NCBI RefSeq assembly: GCF_001579805.1
Contig: NZ_CP014546.1
Span: 1,178,001 to 1,242,000 of the forward strand
Direction: 5' to 3'
Source: Pseudomonas azotoformans
GTDB lineage: Bacteria; Pseudomonadota; Gammaproteobacteria; Pseudomonadales; Pseudomonadaceae
Length of the DNA stretch: 64,000 nt
The notes under the pieces were generated by a model that saw only the letters and a program-made list of their open reading frames with translations, was not told where the DNA came from and searched no databases. The position numbers and the translations under genes are program-made. Of this stretch, positions 53,293 to 62,824 are shown in pieces (position 1 is the stretch's first letter; each line of letters begins with the position of its first letter).

Positions 53293-56133
53293 ATGACCCG
53301 CACCCATGAAATCCGCCCCGACCTGGACGAAGGCATCGACCGCAAGGTGCTGGCCCAGTTGCGCGCGCGGTTCATGGCCCTCAATGAAGGCCGTATGGCC
53401 CGTGCCATCGAGGGGCTGACGCCGCGCCAGCAAAGCGTGCTGAACCTGTTGCCGCTGTTTTTTCACGTCAACCATCCGTTGCTGCCGGGCTATGTGTCGG
53501 GCAGTACGCCAGCAGGCCTGTCGAATTTCGAACCGGACGCCCAAGCCCTCACCGAAGCCCAGCGCCTGACCCGTTCGTTCTCCTACAAGCCACGCCACGG
53601 CAACCCGCCGCGACCAATCCACGGCCTGTTCCTGATGGGCAGCCTGGGCACCCTGGCCCAGGCCGACCAGAGCGATATGGATGTGTGGGTGTGTCACGCC
53701 CCAGACCTGAGTGAGACCGAGCTGGCCGAGCTGCGCAAAAAGTGCCAGTTGCTGGAAGCCTGGGCCCTGAGCATGGGCGCCGAGGCGCACTTCTTTCTGA
53801 TCGAGCCGACACGCTTTGTGCTGGGAGAGCGCGACACGCAACTGAGCTCCGACGACTGCGGCACCACCCAGCATTACCTGTTGCTGGATGAGTTTTACCG
53901 CACCGCCATCTGGCTGGCCGGGCGCACGCCGATCTGGTGGCTGGTGCCGGTGTATGAAGAAACCCGTTATGCCGAGTTCACCCACACACTGATTTCCAAG
54001 CGGTTTATCCGCGCCGACGAAACCCTCGACCTGGGTCACCTGGCGCGCATTCCCCCCGGCGAATTTATTGGCGCCGGGCTGTGGCAACTGTTCAAGGGCA
54101 TTGAGTCGCCCTACAAATCCGTGCTCAAGCTGTTGCTGACCGAGGTCTACGCCAGCGAACACCCGAACGTGCATTGCTTGAGCCTGCGCTTCAAGCGCGC
54201 GGTGTTCGCCAACCAGATGGACCTGGATGAGCTGGACCCGTACATCGTGGTGTACCGCCGCATCGAGGAATACCTCAAGGCCCGCAACGAGCCCGAGCGT
54301 CTGGAACTGGTAAGGCGCGCGCTGTACCTGAAGGTCAACCGCAAGCTCAGCGCCGGCCAGCGTACCACCAGCTGGCAGCGCCTACTGCTGGAGCGCCTGG
54401 CCCATGAATGGGGCTGGGACCAGCGCCAATTGGCGTTGCTCGACAGCCGCAGCCAGTGGAAAGTGCGTCAGGTCGCCTCCGAGCGCCGGGCCTTGGTGAG
54501 CGAGCTCAACTACAGTTACCGCTTCCTGACCCAATTCGCCCGCACCGAACAGACCGTCAGCCTGATCAACAAACGCGACCTCAATGTGCTGGGTCGGCGC
54601 CTATACGCCGCCTTTGAACGCAAGGCCGGCAAGGTCGAGTTCATCAACCCAGGCATTGCCCCGGACCTGGCTGAAGACACCCTGACCCTGGTGCAATCGC
54701 CCAACCGCAAGGAGCCGGGCCAGCACCACTGGGGCCTGTATAACGGCAACCTTACAGCGCTGGAATGGGAACACTTCGCGCCGATCAAACGCAGCCGCGA
54801 CCTGCTGGAGATGCTGACCTGGTGCCATCGCAACGGCGTGATCGATAGCAGCACGCGCCTGGCGCTGCACCCCGGCACCAGCGACATGACCGAATTCGAG
54901 CTGTTCAACCTGCTGGGCAGCCTGCAACAAACCATCGCCCTGCCCCTGTCCAGCGTGGATGAAGAGCGCCTGCTGCGCTCGGCCGTGCCGGAAGAAGTGT
55001 TGTTGCTGATCAATGTGGGCGTCGACCCGCTCAAGCATCACCGCGACCTGAATATCCTGATGACCACCGAGCGCACCGACTCTCTGAGCTATGCCGGTGT
55101 ACGCGACAACCTGGTGCTGACCCTGGACCAAGTCACGCTCAATAGCTGGAACGAGGTGATGGTCAGCCGCTACGACGGCCCGCACGCGCTGCTCGACTGC
55201 CTGCGCGACTACCTCAACCAGTTGCCGTCGGACCATCTGCCACGCCTGCGGGTGCGCTGTTTCTGTCACAACCGTGCGCAATTCATTGCCCAACGCGTGG
55301 AAGAAATCTTCGACACCGCGCAGAACCTGCTGCTCGGCCAGGGCAATCACCGCTATTTGCTCCAGGTGCAGCAGCACTATCACGTCATGGAGTTGATGCC
55401 GGGCCAGGCCAACCATGTATCGCTGGCGACCCAGGATGCGCTGATCGCCTACCTCAGCGAAGAATTGGCCAGCTACAGCCCGTTGCACCTGGATGCCATG
55501 GCCCTGGAAGACCACGACCTGGCGTTGCTGCTGCCGATGGGCATGGCCGATTGCGTGCAGGTGTTCTACCGGGTCAACGAAGGCTTCGCCGAACTGTATG
55601 TATTGGATGAGTTCAACGCGCTCTGGCAGCAGCGCCTGCCGTTTCACGATGAACAGAGTCTGTTGGCGCCGTTGCAGCGTTTCTTGCAATCGATCATTTA
55701 TCGCCGGGACGCGCTATCGCCGTTGGACCAGCAGGAGCCGCTGGGCGCGGTGCAGGTCTTGTATTACCAGCTATTGCCGTCAGGCAGCGGCCGCGCGCGC
55801 GGCATCGAACCTCGACCCGCACCGCTGAACCCGGCGAACAAACCGTTTTACGACGTGCAGGCGATTATCGGCAAGGCCGCACCGGGCCAGGTGGGCATTA
55901 CCTTGTACTGCAATCAGCGGGAGTTTTCCGAACTGGAGTTTGGCGACCAACTGTTCGCAGTGGTCGCCCAGGAAATCGTCGGGCAACGCCGGGAGACCGA
56001 GCGTTACCGCTGCTACATCACCGATCTGGATCTGTCCGGCCTGCTCGGCGATGTGCAAAGCCCGAGCAACCTGTACCTGCGCTACAAGGCCGAGCTGGAA
56101 CTGTCGCTCAATGTGGCATTGAGCGAAATTTAA
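53293..56133 (+). CDS. cyaA: Class I adenylate cyclase
   Basis: 946 residues. Makes cAMP from ATP. The N-terminal catalytic domain has 'GSLGTLAQADQSDMDVW' (Asp128 and Asp130 bind metal) and 'SPYKSVLKLLLTEVYA', both signatures of the family. The C-terminal half is regulatory. Start at 53293; the small genes upstream are on the same strand but 168 bases away. The stop overlaps that of the convergent rnk by four bases. Confidence 0.96.
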   Translation: MTRTHEIRPDLDEGIDRKVLAQLRARFMALNEGRMARAIEGLTPRQQSVLNLLPLFFHVNHPLLPGYVSGSTPAGLSNFEPDAQALTEAQRLTRSFSYKPRHGNPPRPIHGLFLMGSLGTLAQADQSDMDVWVCHAPDLSETELAELRKKCQLLEAWALSMGAEAHFFLIEPTRFVLGERDTQLSSDDCGTTQHYLLLDEFYRTAIWLAGRTPIWWLVPVYEETRYAEFTHTLISKRFIRADETLDLGHLARIPPGEFIGAGLWQLFKGIESPYKSVLKLLLTEVYASEHPNVHCLSLRFKRAVFANQMDLDELDPYIVVYRRIEEYLKARNEPERLELVRRALYLKVNRKLSAGQRTTSWQRLLLERLAHEWGWDQRQLALLDSRSQWKVRQVASERRALVSELNYSYRFLTQFARTEQTVSLINKRDLNVLGRRLYAAFERKAGKVEFINPGIAPDLAEDTLTLVQSPNRKEPGQHHWGLYNGNLTALEWEHFAPIKRSRDLLEMLTWCHRNGVIDSSTRLALHPGTSDMTEFELFNLLGSLQQTIALPLSSVDEERLLRSAVPEEVLLLINVGVDPLKHHRDLNILMTTERTDSLSYAGVRDNLVLTLDQVTLNSWNEVMVSRYDGPHALLDCLRDYLNQLPSDHLPRLRVRCFCHNRAQFIAQRVEEIFDTAQNLLLGQGNHRYLLQVQQHYHVMELMPGQANHVSLATQDALIAYLSEELASYSPLHLDAMALEDHDLALLLPMGMADCVQVFYRVNEGFAELYVLDEFNALWQQRLPFHDEQSLLAPLQRFLQSIIYRRDALSPLDQQEPLGAVQVLYYQLLPSGSGRARGIEPRPAPLNPANKPFYDVQAIIGKAAPGQVGITLYCNQREFSELEFGDQLFAVVAQEIVGQRRETERYRCYITDLDLSGLLGDVQSPSNLYLRYKAELELSLNVALSEI

Positions 56134-56543
56134 AGGGGGAAGGCGCCGCCGTCTTTAGGCTGGCCTTCAACACTGAGCAGCTCCAGCTTGAGGGTCTTGC
56201 CGCCCGGTGCGGGCCAGTCGATGTGCTGGCCAACCTGCAAACCGAGCAAGGCGCTGCCCACGGGAGCCAGGATCGAGATCTTGCCTTCGTCCGCATTGGC
56301 GTCTTTCGGGTAGACCAGCGTCAGGTGGTAGTCCTTGCCGCTGCTTTGCTCACGGCAATGCACGCTGGAATTCATGGTCACGACACCCGCAGGCACTTCA
56401 TCGTGGCCAACCACGTCTTCGGCGCGGTCGAGTTCGGCTTGCAGCGCTTCGACGCCGGGAGATTCGTCGCCCAAGCGGTCGATCAGTTGCTCCAGACGCT
56501 GCACGTCAAGACGGGTGAGGATGATGGACGGTGCGGTGGTCAT
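56130..56543 (-). CDS. rnk: Nucleoside diphosphate kinase regulator Rnk
   Basis: 137 residues. Short helical N-terminus ('LTRLDVQRLEQLIDRL') then the GreA/GreB C-terminal-like domain with 'TMNSSVHCREQSSGKDYHLTLVYPKDANADEGKISILAPVGSALLG'. Rnk binds RNA polymerase near the secondary channel and affects nucleotide pools; in P. aeruginosa it also affects alginate. Convergent overlap with cyaA. Confidence 0.93.
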   Translation of the reverse strand: MTTAPSIILTRLDVQRLEQLIDRLGDESPGVEALQAELDRAEDVVGHDEVPAGVVTMNSSVHCREQSSGKDYHLTLVYPKDANADEGKISILAPVGSALLGLQVGQHIDWPAPGGKTLKLELLSVEGQPKDGGAFPL

Positions 56544-56569
56544 GATTCAGGCAGACTCCTTTTTTCTGC

Positions 56570-56606
56570 ACAAAAAAGCAAAACCCCGCCAGGAAAAGGC
56601 GGGGTT
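56570..56606 (-). terminator. Terminator after the DUF1289 gene
   Basis: AACCCCGCC, seven-base loop, GGCGGGGTT at 56582-56606, followed on the minus strand by TTTGCTTTTTT. Separates the cyaY-DUF1289 pair from rnk. Confidence 0.8.
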
Positions 56607-56674
56607 CTCACGGGCCTCGATGAGTTGAGGCGTATCCGGACACTACCACAGCGTCACAAATAAACAAGACGACC

Positions 56675-56896
56675 TCAGGCGCGCGCCCTGCGCTGCTCGG
56701 CCTCGGCGCAGATCACGCGGCGCCGCGCATCGTCGGCAGAGCGCCATTCACGGATGTCTTCCACGTGGCGGAAGCAGCCGAGGCAGACTTTTTGCTCGTC
56801 CAGGCGACACAAACTGATACAAGGTGACGGCACCGCCGGGCTGACATTACTGAACAGCGGCTTCGGCGGGCGGACAGGTGCAGGCTGGGTCACCAT
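56675..56896 (-). CDS. DUF1289 domain protein
   Basis: 73 residues. 'SPCISLCRLDEQKVCLGCFRHVEDIREW' contains the conserved four-Cys pattern (CISLC...CLGC) of DUF1289, a probable metal-binding protein. Start overlaps the cyaY stop by one base (TGATG). Proximity to frataxin suggests an iron-related role (inference). Confidence 0.88.
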   Translation of the reverse strand: MVTQPAPVRPPKPLFSNVSPAVPSPCISLCRLDEQKVCLGCFRHVEDIREWRSADDARRRVICAEAEQRRARA

Positions 56897-57228
56897 CAGA
56901 TCTCGTCGAAATCCAGGTCGGCGCCGGTGTACTCGCTGACCAGGCGCGCGAGCATTTCACTCAGCAGCTCTTCACTCTTGTCGCACTGCCATTTGCCGCT
57001 TTCTTCGTCGTAGTCGAAGTGAACGCCGCCGGAACGCGCCGCCAGCCACAGCTGACGCAACGGCTCCTGGCGGCTGAAGATCAGTTGCTGGCCACTGTCG
57101 AACTTGACGGTCAGCACGCCGGCCGAGTTTTCCAGGTCCACGTCCAGGCCGCTGTCGTCGAAAATATCTTCCAGCGCCTGCTGGGTCGAATCCACCAGGT
57201 CGTGAAAACGGGCTTCGGTCAAACTCAT
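56896..57228 (-). CDS. cyaY: Frataxin homolog CyaY
   Basis: 110 residues. Iron-binding protein that modulates Fe-S cluster assembly. Acidic N-terminal helix ('DLVDSTQQALEDIFDD'), then 'ENSAGVLTVKFDSGQQLIFSRQEPLRQLWLAARSGGVHFDYD' matches frataxin. First of a two-gene unit with DUF1289. Divergent from lptM-lysA. Confidence 0.95.
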   Translation of the reverse strand: MSLTEARFHDLVDSTQQALEDIFDDSGLDVDLENSAGVLTVKFDSGQQLIFSRQEPLRQLWLAARSGGVHFDYDEESGKWQCDKSEELLSEMLARLVSEYTGADLDFDEI

Positions 57229-57403
57229 TGTGGCAACCTCAAAAGTGTCTGGTTTTGCTCAAGCGCCGCACGATACGGGCGAGCCCCGCCGATTGCAAAG
57301 GATACCGATTTCAACACGATTGACGGTGTGAAAAATCCTCAAGCAGCGTAGTCCGCTTCCCGACTGTGTCGGCAAACCCCCGCCGGACGGGTATTCCAGC
57401 GCA

Positions 57404-57432
57404 TAGGCAAGCTGGCGGGTGGTCGGTATACT
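57404..57432 (+). promoter_or_regulatory. Candidate sigma-70 promoter of lptM-lysA operon
   Basis: TAGGCA (57404-57409), a 17-base spacer and TATACT (57427-57432), 35 bases before the lptM start. -10 differs from consensus by one base; -35 matches four of six. Confidence 0.5.
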
Positions 57433-57466
57433 CGGGCGCAATTAATGCATATTCAAGGATTTCGCC

Positions 57467-57637
57467 ATGAAGCGCCTGATCTCTTCCCTTGCTGCGCTCG
57501 TCGCGGTCGCTTGCCTCGTTAGTGCCTGTGGTCAAAAAGGCCCGCTGTACCTGCCCGATGACAGCAAAGACCCGAATGAACAGGCGCAATCGTCGCAAAA
57601 GCCTTCCAAAGCGCATAAGCACGACACCTACGAATAA
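57467..57637 (+). CDS. lptM: LPS translocon maturation lipoprotein LptM (LppL)
   Basis: 56 residues. Signal with lipobox LVSAC (Cys21) and then '[11 protein letters not shown]', the highly conserved N-terminus of LptM/YifL. In E. coli LptM helps LptD reach its right disulfide state. The tail is Gln/Ser/Lys rich. Start ATG 57467. Upstream of lysA by nine bases, as in P. aeruginosa. Confidence 0.9.
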   Translation: MKRLISSLAALVAVACLVSACGQKGPLYLPDDSKDPNEQAQSSQKPSKAHKHDTYE

Positions 57638-57646
57638 GGGAATCCC

Positions 57647-58894
57647 ATGGACGCTTTTAACTACCGGGACGGCGAGCTGTTCGCGGAAGGCGTGGCGTTG
57701 TCCGCGATTGCCCAGCGCTTTGGCACCCCGACCTATGTGTATTCCCGTGCGCATATCGAAGCCCAGTACCGCTCCTTCACCGACGCCCTCGACGGCGTGC
57801 CGCACCTGGTGTGCTACGCGGTCAAGGCCAACTCCAACCTCGGCGTACTGAATGTCCTGGCGCGATTGGGCGCTGGTTTCGACATCGTCTCCCGTGGCGA
57901 GCTGGAACGCGTACTGGCCGCTGGCGGCAAGGCTGACAAGATCGTGTTCTCCGGCGTCGGCAAGACCCGCGAAGACATGCGTCGCGCCCTGGAAGTCGGC
58001 GTGCATTGCTTCAACATCGAATCCACCGACGAGCTGGAACGCCTGCAGGTCGTGGCCGCCGAGATGGGCGTTCGCGCGCCGATCTCCCTGCGCGTCAACC
58101 CGGACGTCGATGCCGGTACACACCCGTACATTTCCACCGGTCTCAAAGAGAACAAGTTCGGCATCGCCATTGCCGACGCCGAGGACGTGTACATCCGCGC
58201 CGCGCAACTGCCGAACCTGGAAGTGCTGGGTGTCGACTGCCATATCGGCTCGCAACTGACCACGCTGCCGCCGTTCCTGGATGCGCTCGACCGCCTGCTG
58301 GCGTTGATCGACCGCCTGGGTGAATGCGGCATCTACCTGCACCACATCGACCTCGGTGGTGGCGTGGGCGTGCGTTATCGCGACGAAGAGCCGCCGCTGA
58401 TCGCCGATTACATCCAGGCGGTGCGCGAGCGCATCGAAGGCCGCGACCTGACGCTGATGTTCGAGCCTGGCCGCTATATCGTCGCCAATGCCGGCGTGCT
58501 GCTGACCCAGGTCGAGTACCTCAAGCACACCGAACACAAGGATTTCGCCATCGTCGATGCGGCGATGAACGACCTGATCCGCCCGGCGCTGTACCAGGCC
58601 TGGATGAATGTCACCGCCGTGACGCCTCGCGACAGCGAAGCGCGTGCCTATGACATCGTCGGCCCGATCTGCGAGACCGGCGACTTCCTGGCCAAGGATC
58701 GTCAGCTGGCCCTGGAAGAAGGCGATCTGCTGGCCGTGCATTCGGCCGGTGCCTACGGGTTTGTCATGAGTTCCAACTACAACACCCGCGGCCGTACCGC
58801 CGAGGTGCTGGTGGACGGTGATCAAGCGTTTGAAGTGCGTCGCCGCGAGACGGTAGCCGAGTTGTATGCTGGCGAAAGCCTGCTGCCGGAGTAA
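57647..58894 (+). CDS. lysA: Diaminopimelate decarboxylase
   Basis: 415 residues. Last step of lysine synthesis. PLP lysine is Lys60 (CYAVKANSN). Other blocks: 'FDIVSRGELERVLAAG', 'GVDCHIGSQLT', 'HIDLGGGVGVRYRDEEPP' and 'ICETGDFLA'. Followed by dapF three bases later, so lysA-dapF joins two steps of the same pathway. Confidence 0.97.
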   Translation: MDAFNYRDGELFAEGVALSAIAQRFGTPTYVYSRAHIEAQYRSFTDALDGVPHLVCYAVKANSNLGVLNVLARLGAGFDIVSRGELERVLAAGGKADKIVFSGVGKTREDMRRALEVGVHCFNIESTDELERLQVVAAEMGVRAPISLRVNPDVDAGTHPYISTGLKENKFGIAIADAEDVYIRAAQLPNLEVLGVDCHIGSQLTTLPPFLDALDRLLALIDRLGECGIYLHHIDLGGGVGVRYRDEEPPLIADYIQAVRERIEGRDLTLMFEPGRYIVANAGVLLTQVEYLKHTEHKDFAIVDAAMNDLIRPALYQAWMNVTAVTPRDSEARAYDIVGPICETGDFLAKDRQLALEEGDLLAVHSAGAYGFVMSSNYNTRGRTAEVLVDGDQAFEVRRRETVAELYAGESLLPE

Positions 58895-58897
58895 GCC

Positions 58898-59728
58898 ATG
58901 CTGCTGCGTTTTACCAAGATGCACGGGCTGGGCAATGATTTCATGGTCCTCGACCTGGTCAGCCAGCACGCGCATATCCTGCCCAAGCACGCCAAACAGT
59001 GGGGCGACCGTCACACCGGCATTGGTTTCGACCAGTTGCTGATCGTCGAGGCGCCAAGCAACCCGGAGGTGGATTTCCGTTACCGGATCTTCAACTCCGA
59101 CGGTTCCGAAGTGGAACAGTGCGGCAACGGTGCACGCTGCTTCGCCCGCTTTGTGCTGGACAAGCGCCTGACCGCCAAGCGCCAGATCCGCGTCGAGACC
59201 AAGAGCGGCGTGATCGAGCTGGATATCCGCAGTGACGGCCAGATCAGCGTCAACATGGGCGCGCCACGCCTGGTGCCGGCGGACATTCCGTTCCAGGCCA
59301 CCGAGCAGGCCGTCAGCTATGCGCTGGACGTTGACGGCAAGACCGTCGACATCGCTGCCGTGTCCACGGGCAACCCCCATGCGGTACTGCGGGTCAACGA
59401 CATCAACAACGCCCCCGTGCATGAATTGGGGCCGAAGATCGAACACCACCCGCGCTTTCCGGCGCGGGTCAACGTGGGCTTCCTGCAGGTGATCGACCGT
59501 ACCCGCGCGCAACTGCGTGTGTGGGAACGCGGCGCCGGCGAAACCCAGGCCTGCGGCACCGGTGCTTGCGCCGCTGCCGTGGCCGCGATCAGCCAGGGGT
59601 GGATGGATTCACCGCTACTGATCGACCTGCCCGGCGGACGTTTGTCCATCGAGTGGGCAGGCCCTGGCCACCCGGTGATGATGACCGGGCCGGCCTCGCG
59701 CGTATACGAAGGACAGGTCCGTCTATGA
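58898..59728 (+). CDS. dapF: Diaminopimelate epimerase
   Basis: 276 residues. Interconverts LL- and meso-diaminopimelate, the latter for lysine and peptidoglycan. Two catalytic cysteines: Cys75 ('QCGNGARC') and Cys219 ('[10 protein letters not shown]'). Start follows lysA by three bases, and the DUF484 gene follows 13 bases later. Confidence 0.97.
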   Translation: MLLRFTKMHGLGNDFMVLDLVSQHAHILPKHAKQWGDRHTGIGFDQLLIVEAPSNPEVDFRYRIFNSDGSEVEQCGNGARCFARFVLDKRLTAKRQIRVETKSGVIELDIRSDGQISVNMGAPRLVPADIPFQATEQAVSYALDVDGKTVDIAAVSTGNPHAVLRVNDINNAPVHELGPKIEHHPRFPARVNVGFLQVIDRTRAQLRVWERGAGETQACGTGACAAAVAAISQGWMDSPLLIDLPGGRLSIEWAGPGHPVMMTGPASRVYEGQVRL

Positions 59729-59741
59729 GTGAGCCAAGCCA

Positions 59742-60458
59742 ATGACCGATAAGCCTCAAGTACCCGCACACGCAACCCCGAGCGACAGCCTGGAGGCCGC
59801 TGCTGTCGCGGCGTACCTTGAGGCTAATCCGGAGTTCTTCGTCGAGCACGAAGAACTGCTGCCGGCACTGCGCATTCCCCATCAGCGCGGTGATACCGTG
59901 TCGCTGGTGGAGCGGCAGATGAAGATCCTGCGCGAGCGCAACATCGAAATGCGCCACAAGCTCTCGCACCTGATGGACGTCGCCCGCGACAACGACCGCT
60001 TGTTCGAGAAAACCCGCCGCCTGATCCTGACCCTGATGGACGCCACCAGCCTGGAAGAAACGGTGATTGCAGTGGAAGACAGCCTGCGCCAGGACTTCCA
60101 AGTGCCATTCGTGAGCCTGATCCTGTTCAGCGACAACCCGATGCCGGTGGGTCGCTGGGTCAGCGGCAGCGACGCACACACCGCCATCGGCGGCCTGTTG
60201 TCCGAAGGCAAGACCATCAGCGGCACCTTGCGCGAACATGAGCTGGACTTCCTGTTTGGTGCCGAACAGCGCAAGCAGATCGGCTCGACGGCGGTGGTCG
60301 CGCTCAGTCATCAAGGCCTGCACGGTGTACTGGCCATCGCCAGCCGCGATCCCCAGCACTACAAGAGCTCAGTGGGCACGCTGTTCCTGACCTACATCGC
60401 CGAAGTACTGGGTCGCGTCCTGCCGCGCTTCACCACCGCCCTGCGCGCGGTGCGCTAG
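59742..60458 (+). CDS. DUF484 family protein
   Basis: 238 residues. '[46 protein letters not shown]' is the DUF484 N-terminus, with a helix and coiled coil, then a GAF-like domain. Conserved between dapF and xerC in many gammaproteobacteria; function unknown. Confidence 0.9.
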   Translation: MTDKPQVPAHATPSDSLEAAAVAAYLEANPEFFVEHEELLPALRIPHQRGDTVSLVERQMKILRERNIEMRHKLSHLMDVARDNDRLFEKTRRLILTLMDATSLEETVIAVEDSLRQDFQVPFVSLILFSDNPMPVGRWVSGSDAHTAIGGLLSEGKTISGTLREHELDFLFGAEQRKQIGSTAVVALSHQGLHGVLAIASRDPQHYKSSVGTLFLTYIAEVLGRVLPRFTTALRAVR

Positions 60459-60460
60459 CC

Positions 60461-61360
60461 ATGGAACGGCAACTGGACGCTTACTGCGCTCACCTGCGCA
60501 ACGAGCGCCAGGTGTCGCCCCATACCCTGGAAGCCTACCGGCGGGACTTGAACAAGGTCCTGGCCTACTGCGCGAAACAACAGATCAACAGTTGGAAGGC
60601 CCTGGATATTCAGAGCCTGCGCAGCCTGATCGCGCGCCTGCACCAGGCGGGTCAATCCTCGCGCAGCCTGTCGCGCCTGCTCTCGGCCGTACGCGGGCTC
60701 TATCACTATTTGAACCGCGAAGGCCTGTGCGATCACGACCCAGCCAACGGCCTGTCGCCGCCCAAGGGCGAGCGGCGCCTGCCCAAGACCCTGGACACCG
60801 ACCGCGCCCTGCAATTGCTGGATGGCGCCGTCGAGGATGATTTCCTGGCCCATCGCGACCAGGCCATTCTTGAGCTGTTCTATTCATCAGGCCTGCGCCT
60901 GTCGGAGCTGACTGGCTTGAACCTCGACCAGCTGGACCTGGCGGACGGCCTGGTTCAGGTACTCGGTAAAGGCAGTAAGACCCGCGTGTTACCAGTGGGC
61001 CGCAAAGCCCGCGAAGCCTTGCAACTGTGGCTGCCGCTGCGCCTTTTGACCAACCCGGCGGATGATGCGGTGTTTGTCAGCCAGCAAGGCCGGCGCCTGG
61101 GGCCGCGTGCGATTCAAGTGCGGGTCAAGGCGGCCGGCGAGCGCGAGCTGGGGCAGAACCTGCACCCACACATGCTGCGACACTCTTTTGCCAGCCACCT
61201 GCTGGAATCGTCCCAGGACCTGCGCGCGGTTCAAGAGCTGCTCGGCCACTCCGACATCAAGACCACGCAGATCTACACCCATCTGGATTTCCAACACCTG
61301 GCAACGGTGTACGACAGCGCCCATCCACGGGCCAAACGCATCAAGGGCGGCGACTCATGA
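60461..61360 (+). CDS. xerC: Tyrosine recombinase XerC
   Basis: 299 residues. Resolves chromosome dimers at dif with XerD. N-terminal SAM-like DNA-binding domain; catalytic residues Arg146, Lys170, His237, Arg240, His263 and Tyr272 are all present ('[13 protein letters not shown]', '[14 protein letters not shown]'). In P. aeruginosa the gene here was called sss. Overlaps the HAD gene start by four bases. Confidence 0.96.
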   Translation: MERQLDAYCAHLRNERQVSPHTLEAYRRDLNKVLAYCAKQQINSWKALDIQSLRSLIARLHQAGQSSRSLSRLLSAVRGLYHYLNREGLCDHDPANGLSPPKGERRLPKTLDTDRALQLLDGAVEDDFLAHRDQAILELFYSSGLRLSELTGLNLDQLDLADGLVQVLGKGSKTRVLPVGRKAREALQLWLPLRLLTNPADDAVFVSQQGRRLGPRAIQVRVKAAGERELGQNLHPHMLRHSFASHLLESSQDLRAVQELLGHSDIKTTQIYTHLDFQHLATVYDSAHPRAKRIKGGDS

Positions 61361-62052
61361 GTATCAAGCTGATCACCTTCGACCTGGACGACACACTCTG
61401 GGACAACGTACCCGTCATCATCAGCGCCGAAGCGTCGATGCGCGAATGGCTGGCACTTAACGCCGCCAAAGTCGGCGATTTGCCGTTGGAGCACTTCGCC
61501 AGTCTTCGCCAGCAGGTGCTGGAGCGCCATCCGGAGCTGAAACACCGGATCAGCATTTTGCGCCACCGGGTGTTGATGCATGCGTTTGAAGAAGCCGGTT
61601 ATCCACAGCCTGAAGCCACGGAAATGGCGGATGTCTGCTACGAGACGTTCATTCATGCGCGGCACCAACTCACCCCCTTCCCCGAAGCGGAGCCCATGCT
61701 TCGGGCGCTTCGCCAACACTTCCTGCTGGGCGTGATTACCAACGGCAATGCCGACGTGCAGCGCGTGGGCCTGGCGGACTACTTCCACTTTGCCCTGCGC
61801 GCTGAAGACATCGGCATCGCCAAGCCGGATGCGCGTTTGTTTCAAGAAGCGTTGCAGCGCGGTGGCGTGGACGCCAGTGCGGCGGTGCACATTGGCGATC
61901 ATCCGGGGGATGACATTGCCGGAGCACAGCAGGCGGGGCTTCGGGCGGTGTGGTTCAACCCGACGGGTAAGGTGTGGGAAGCCGACAAGCGCCCGGATGC
62001 GGAGATTCGCAGCCTGGCCGAATTAGCGCCCTTGCTGGCTGGCTGGAAATAA
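61357..62052 (+). CDS. HAD family hydrolase
   Basis: 231 residues. Motif I 'DLDDTLWDN' (Asp9, Asp11), motif II 'VITNGN', and motif III/IV '[13 protein letters not shown]' plus '[13 protein letters not shown]'. A helical cap lies between residues 20 and 90. Possibly a phosphatase of flavin or nucleotide type (YigB-like position after xerC); substrate inferred only. Last gene of the lptM-lysA operon. Confidence 0.9.
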   Translation: MSIKLITFDLDDTLWDNVPVIISAEASMREWLALNAAKVGDLPLEHFASLRQQVLERHPELKHRISILRHRVLMHAFEEAGYPQPEATEMADVCYETFIHARHQLTPFPEAEPMLRALRQHFLLGVITNGNADVQRVGLADYFHFALRAEDIGIAKPDARLFQEALQRGGVDASAAVHIGDHPGDDIAGAQQAGLRAVWFNPTGKVWEADKRPDAEIRSLAELAPLLAGWK

Positions 62053-62060
62053 CACCCATG

Positions 62061-62089
62061 AAAAAGCCCGCAGCGACGGCGGGCTTTTT
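62061..62089. terminator. Bidirectional terminator between HAD gene and sutA
   Basis: AAAAAGCCCGC, loop, GCGGGCTTTTT; A/T runs on both sides serve the convergent genes. Confidence 0.9.
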
Positions 62090-62109
62090 CTTACAAGCGG
62101 GTGCTGACC

Positions 62110-62436
62110 TCAGATAGGTCGGCTGCCGTACTTGTTATCCGGCTTCTTCGGTGGGTCTGCCACCACGTTGGCCTCGACTTCCTGCACTTTGCCGCCTTTA
62201 GCGAGGAACTCTTCCATCGCACGGGCCAGGGCATCACGCTCTTTGTTCTTGGCTTCAACGCTCGGCAATTCATCTACCGACACAGCAGCCTTGGCTTTGC
62301 CTTTGGCAGCCGGGGCAGGCGCATCATCGCCACCGTCGTCGTCAGCAACGTCTTCCGCCGCCGCTTCAAGACCTTCTTCGGTGTCGTCTTCGTCACCTAC
62401 TTCGAGTTCGTCGTTTTCCAGATCATCGTCGCTCAT
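62110..62436 (-). CDS. sutA: Transcriptional regulator SutA
   Basis: 108 residues. Acidic, disordered N-terminus (Asp/Glu rich), then 'ELPSVEAKNKERDALARAMEEFLAKGGKVQEVEANVVADPPKKPDNKYGSRPI', which is the SutA pattern. SutA binds RNA polymerase and supports transcription during slow growth in P. aeruginosa. Its probable promoter lies about 200 bases upstream, with a yjbQ remnant in the leader. Confidence 0.9.
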   Translation of the reverse strand: MSDDDLENDELEVGDEDDTEEGLEAAAEDVADDDGGDDAPAPAAKGKAKAAVSVDELPSVEAKNKERDALARAMEEFLAKGGKVQEVEANVVADPPKKPDNKYGSRPI

Positions 62437-62538
62437 GTTCTACCTCATGACTTGCGAAAAGCAGATTAGTTATAGCCCAGCTTCATCCTCTGTCGAGGCT
62501 GCCGAGGAAAAATCAACATCCACTGGATAACCAGTGGC

Positions 62539-62616
62539 TTATGCCCCGCCGCCGTGCAAGGTGGCGAGGACTTTACGAACACCACCATGATCACGATGCT
62601 CGTCCAGATAAATACA
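62539..62616 (-). pseudogene. C-terminal remnant of a YjbQ-type gene
   Basis: On the minus strand the frame from 62616 to the TAA at 62539 reads 'YLDEHRDHGG..KVLATLHGGGA', the end of the secondary thiamine-phosphate synthase (YjbQ/UPF0047) family. No start, and the sequence before the Tyr does not match the family. In P. aeruginosa an intact yjbQ-type gene lies between sutA and amtB (recalled gene order). Other parts of the 62437-62824 gap show no recognisable gene. Confidence 0.75.
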
Positions 62617-62637
62617 GTTATGCGCCCATCGGCGCGC

Positions 62638-62665
62638 ATTCTAGCGCGCTCTGGGAAAAAACAAA
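62638..62665 (-). promoter_or_regulatory. Candidate promoter for sutA
   Basis: On the minus strand TAGAAT (62643-62638) with TTTGTT 16 bases upstream (62665-62660). The -35 is weak. If used, the sutA leader of roughly 190 bases would include the yjbQ remnant. Confidence 0.35.
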
Positions 62666-62783
62666 GTGCCGAATACGCCTACATGCCTGTAAGACATTGG
62701 CACGCTGAAAAGTGCCGTGTGCATCCCATCACAAACAAGGCGTAAAAACCGCTACAGCGTATTACGACTGACAAACACCAGAC

Positions 62784-62817
62784 AAAAAAATGCCCGGCAA
62801 GCCGGGCATCTTTTTTT
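62784..62817 (-). terminator. Terminator of amtB
   Basis: ATGCCCGGC / GCCGGGCAT nine-base-pair stem with a two-base loop at 62790-62809, followed by seven T on the minus strand. The stem begins about 16 bases after the amtB stop. Confidence 0.9.
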
Positions 62818-62824
62818 CGCGTAC

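Noticed and set aside
62554..62745. 63-residue plus-strand frame between sutA and amtB
   Set aside because: No ribosome site or family; the antisense strand contains the recognisable yjbQ tail instead.
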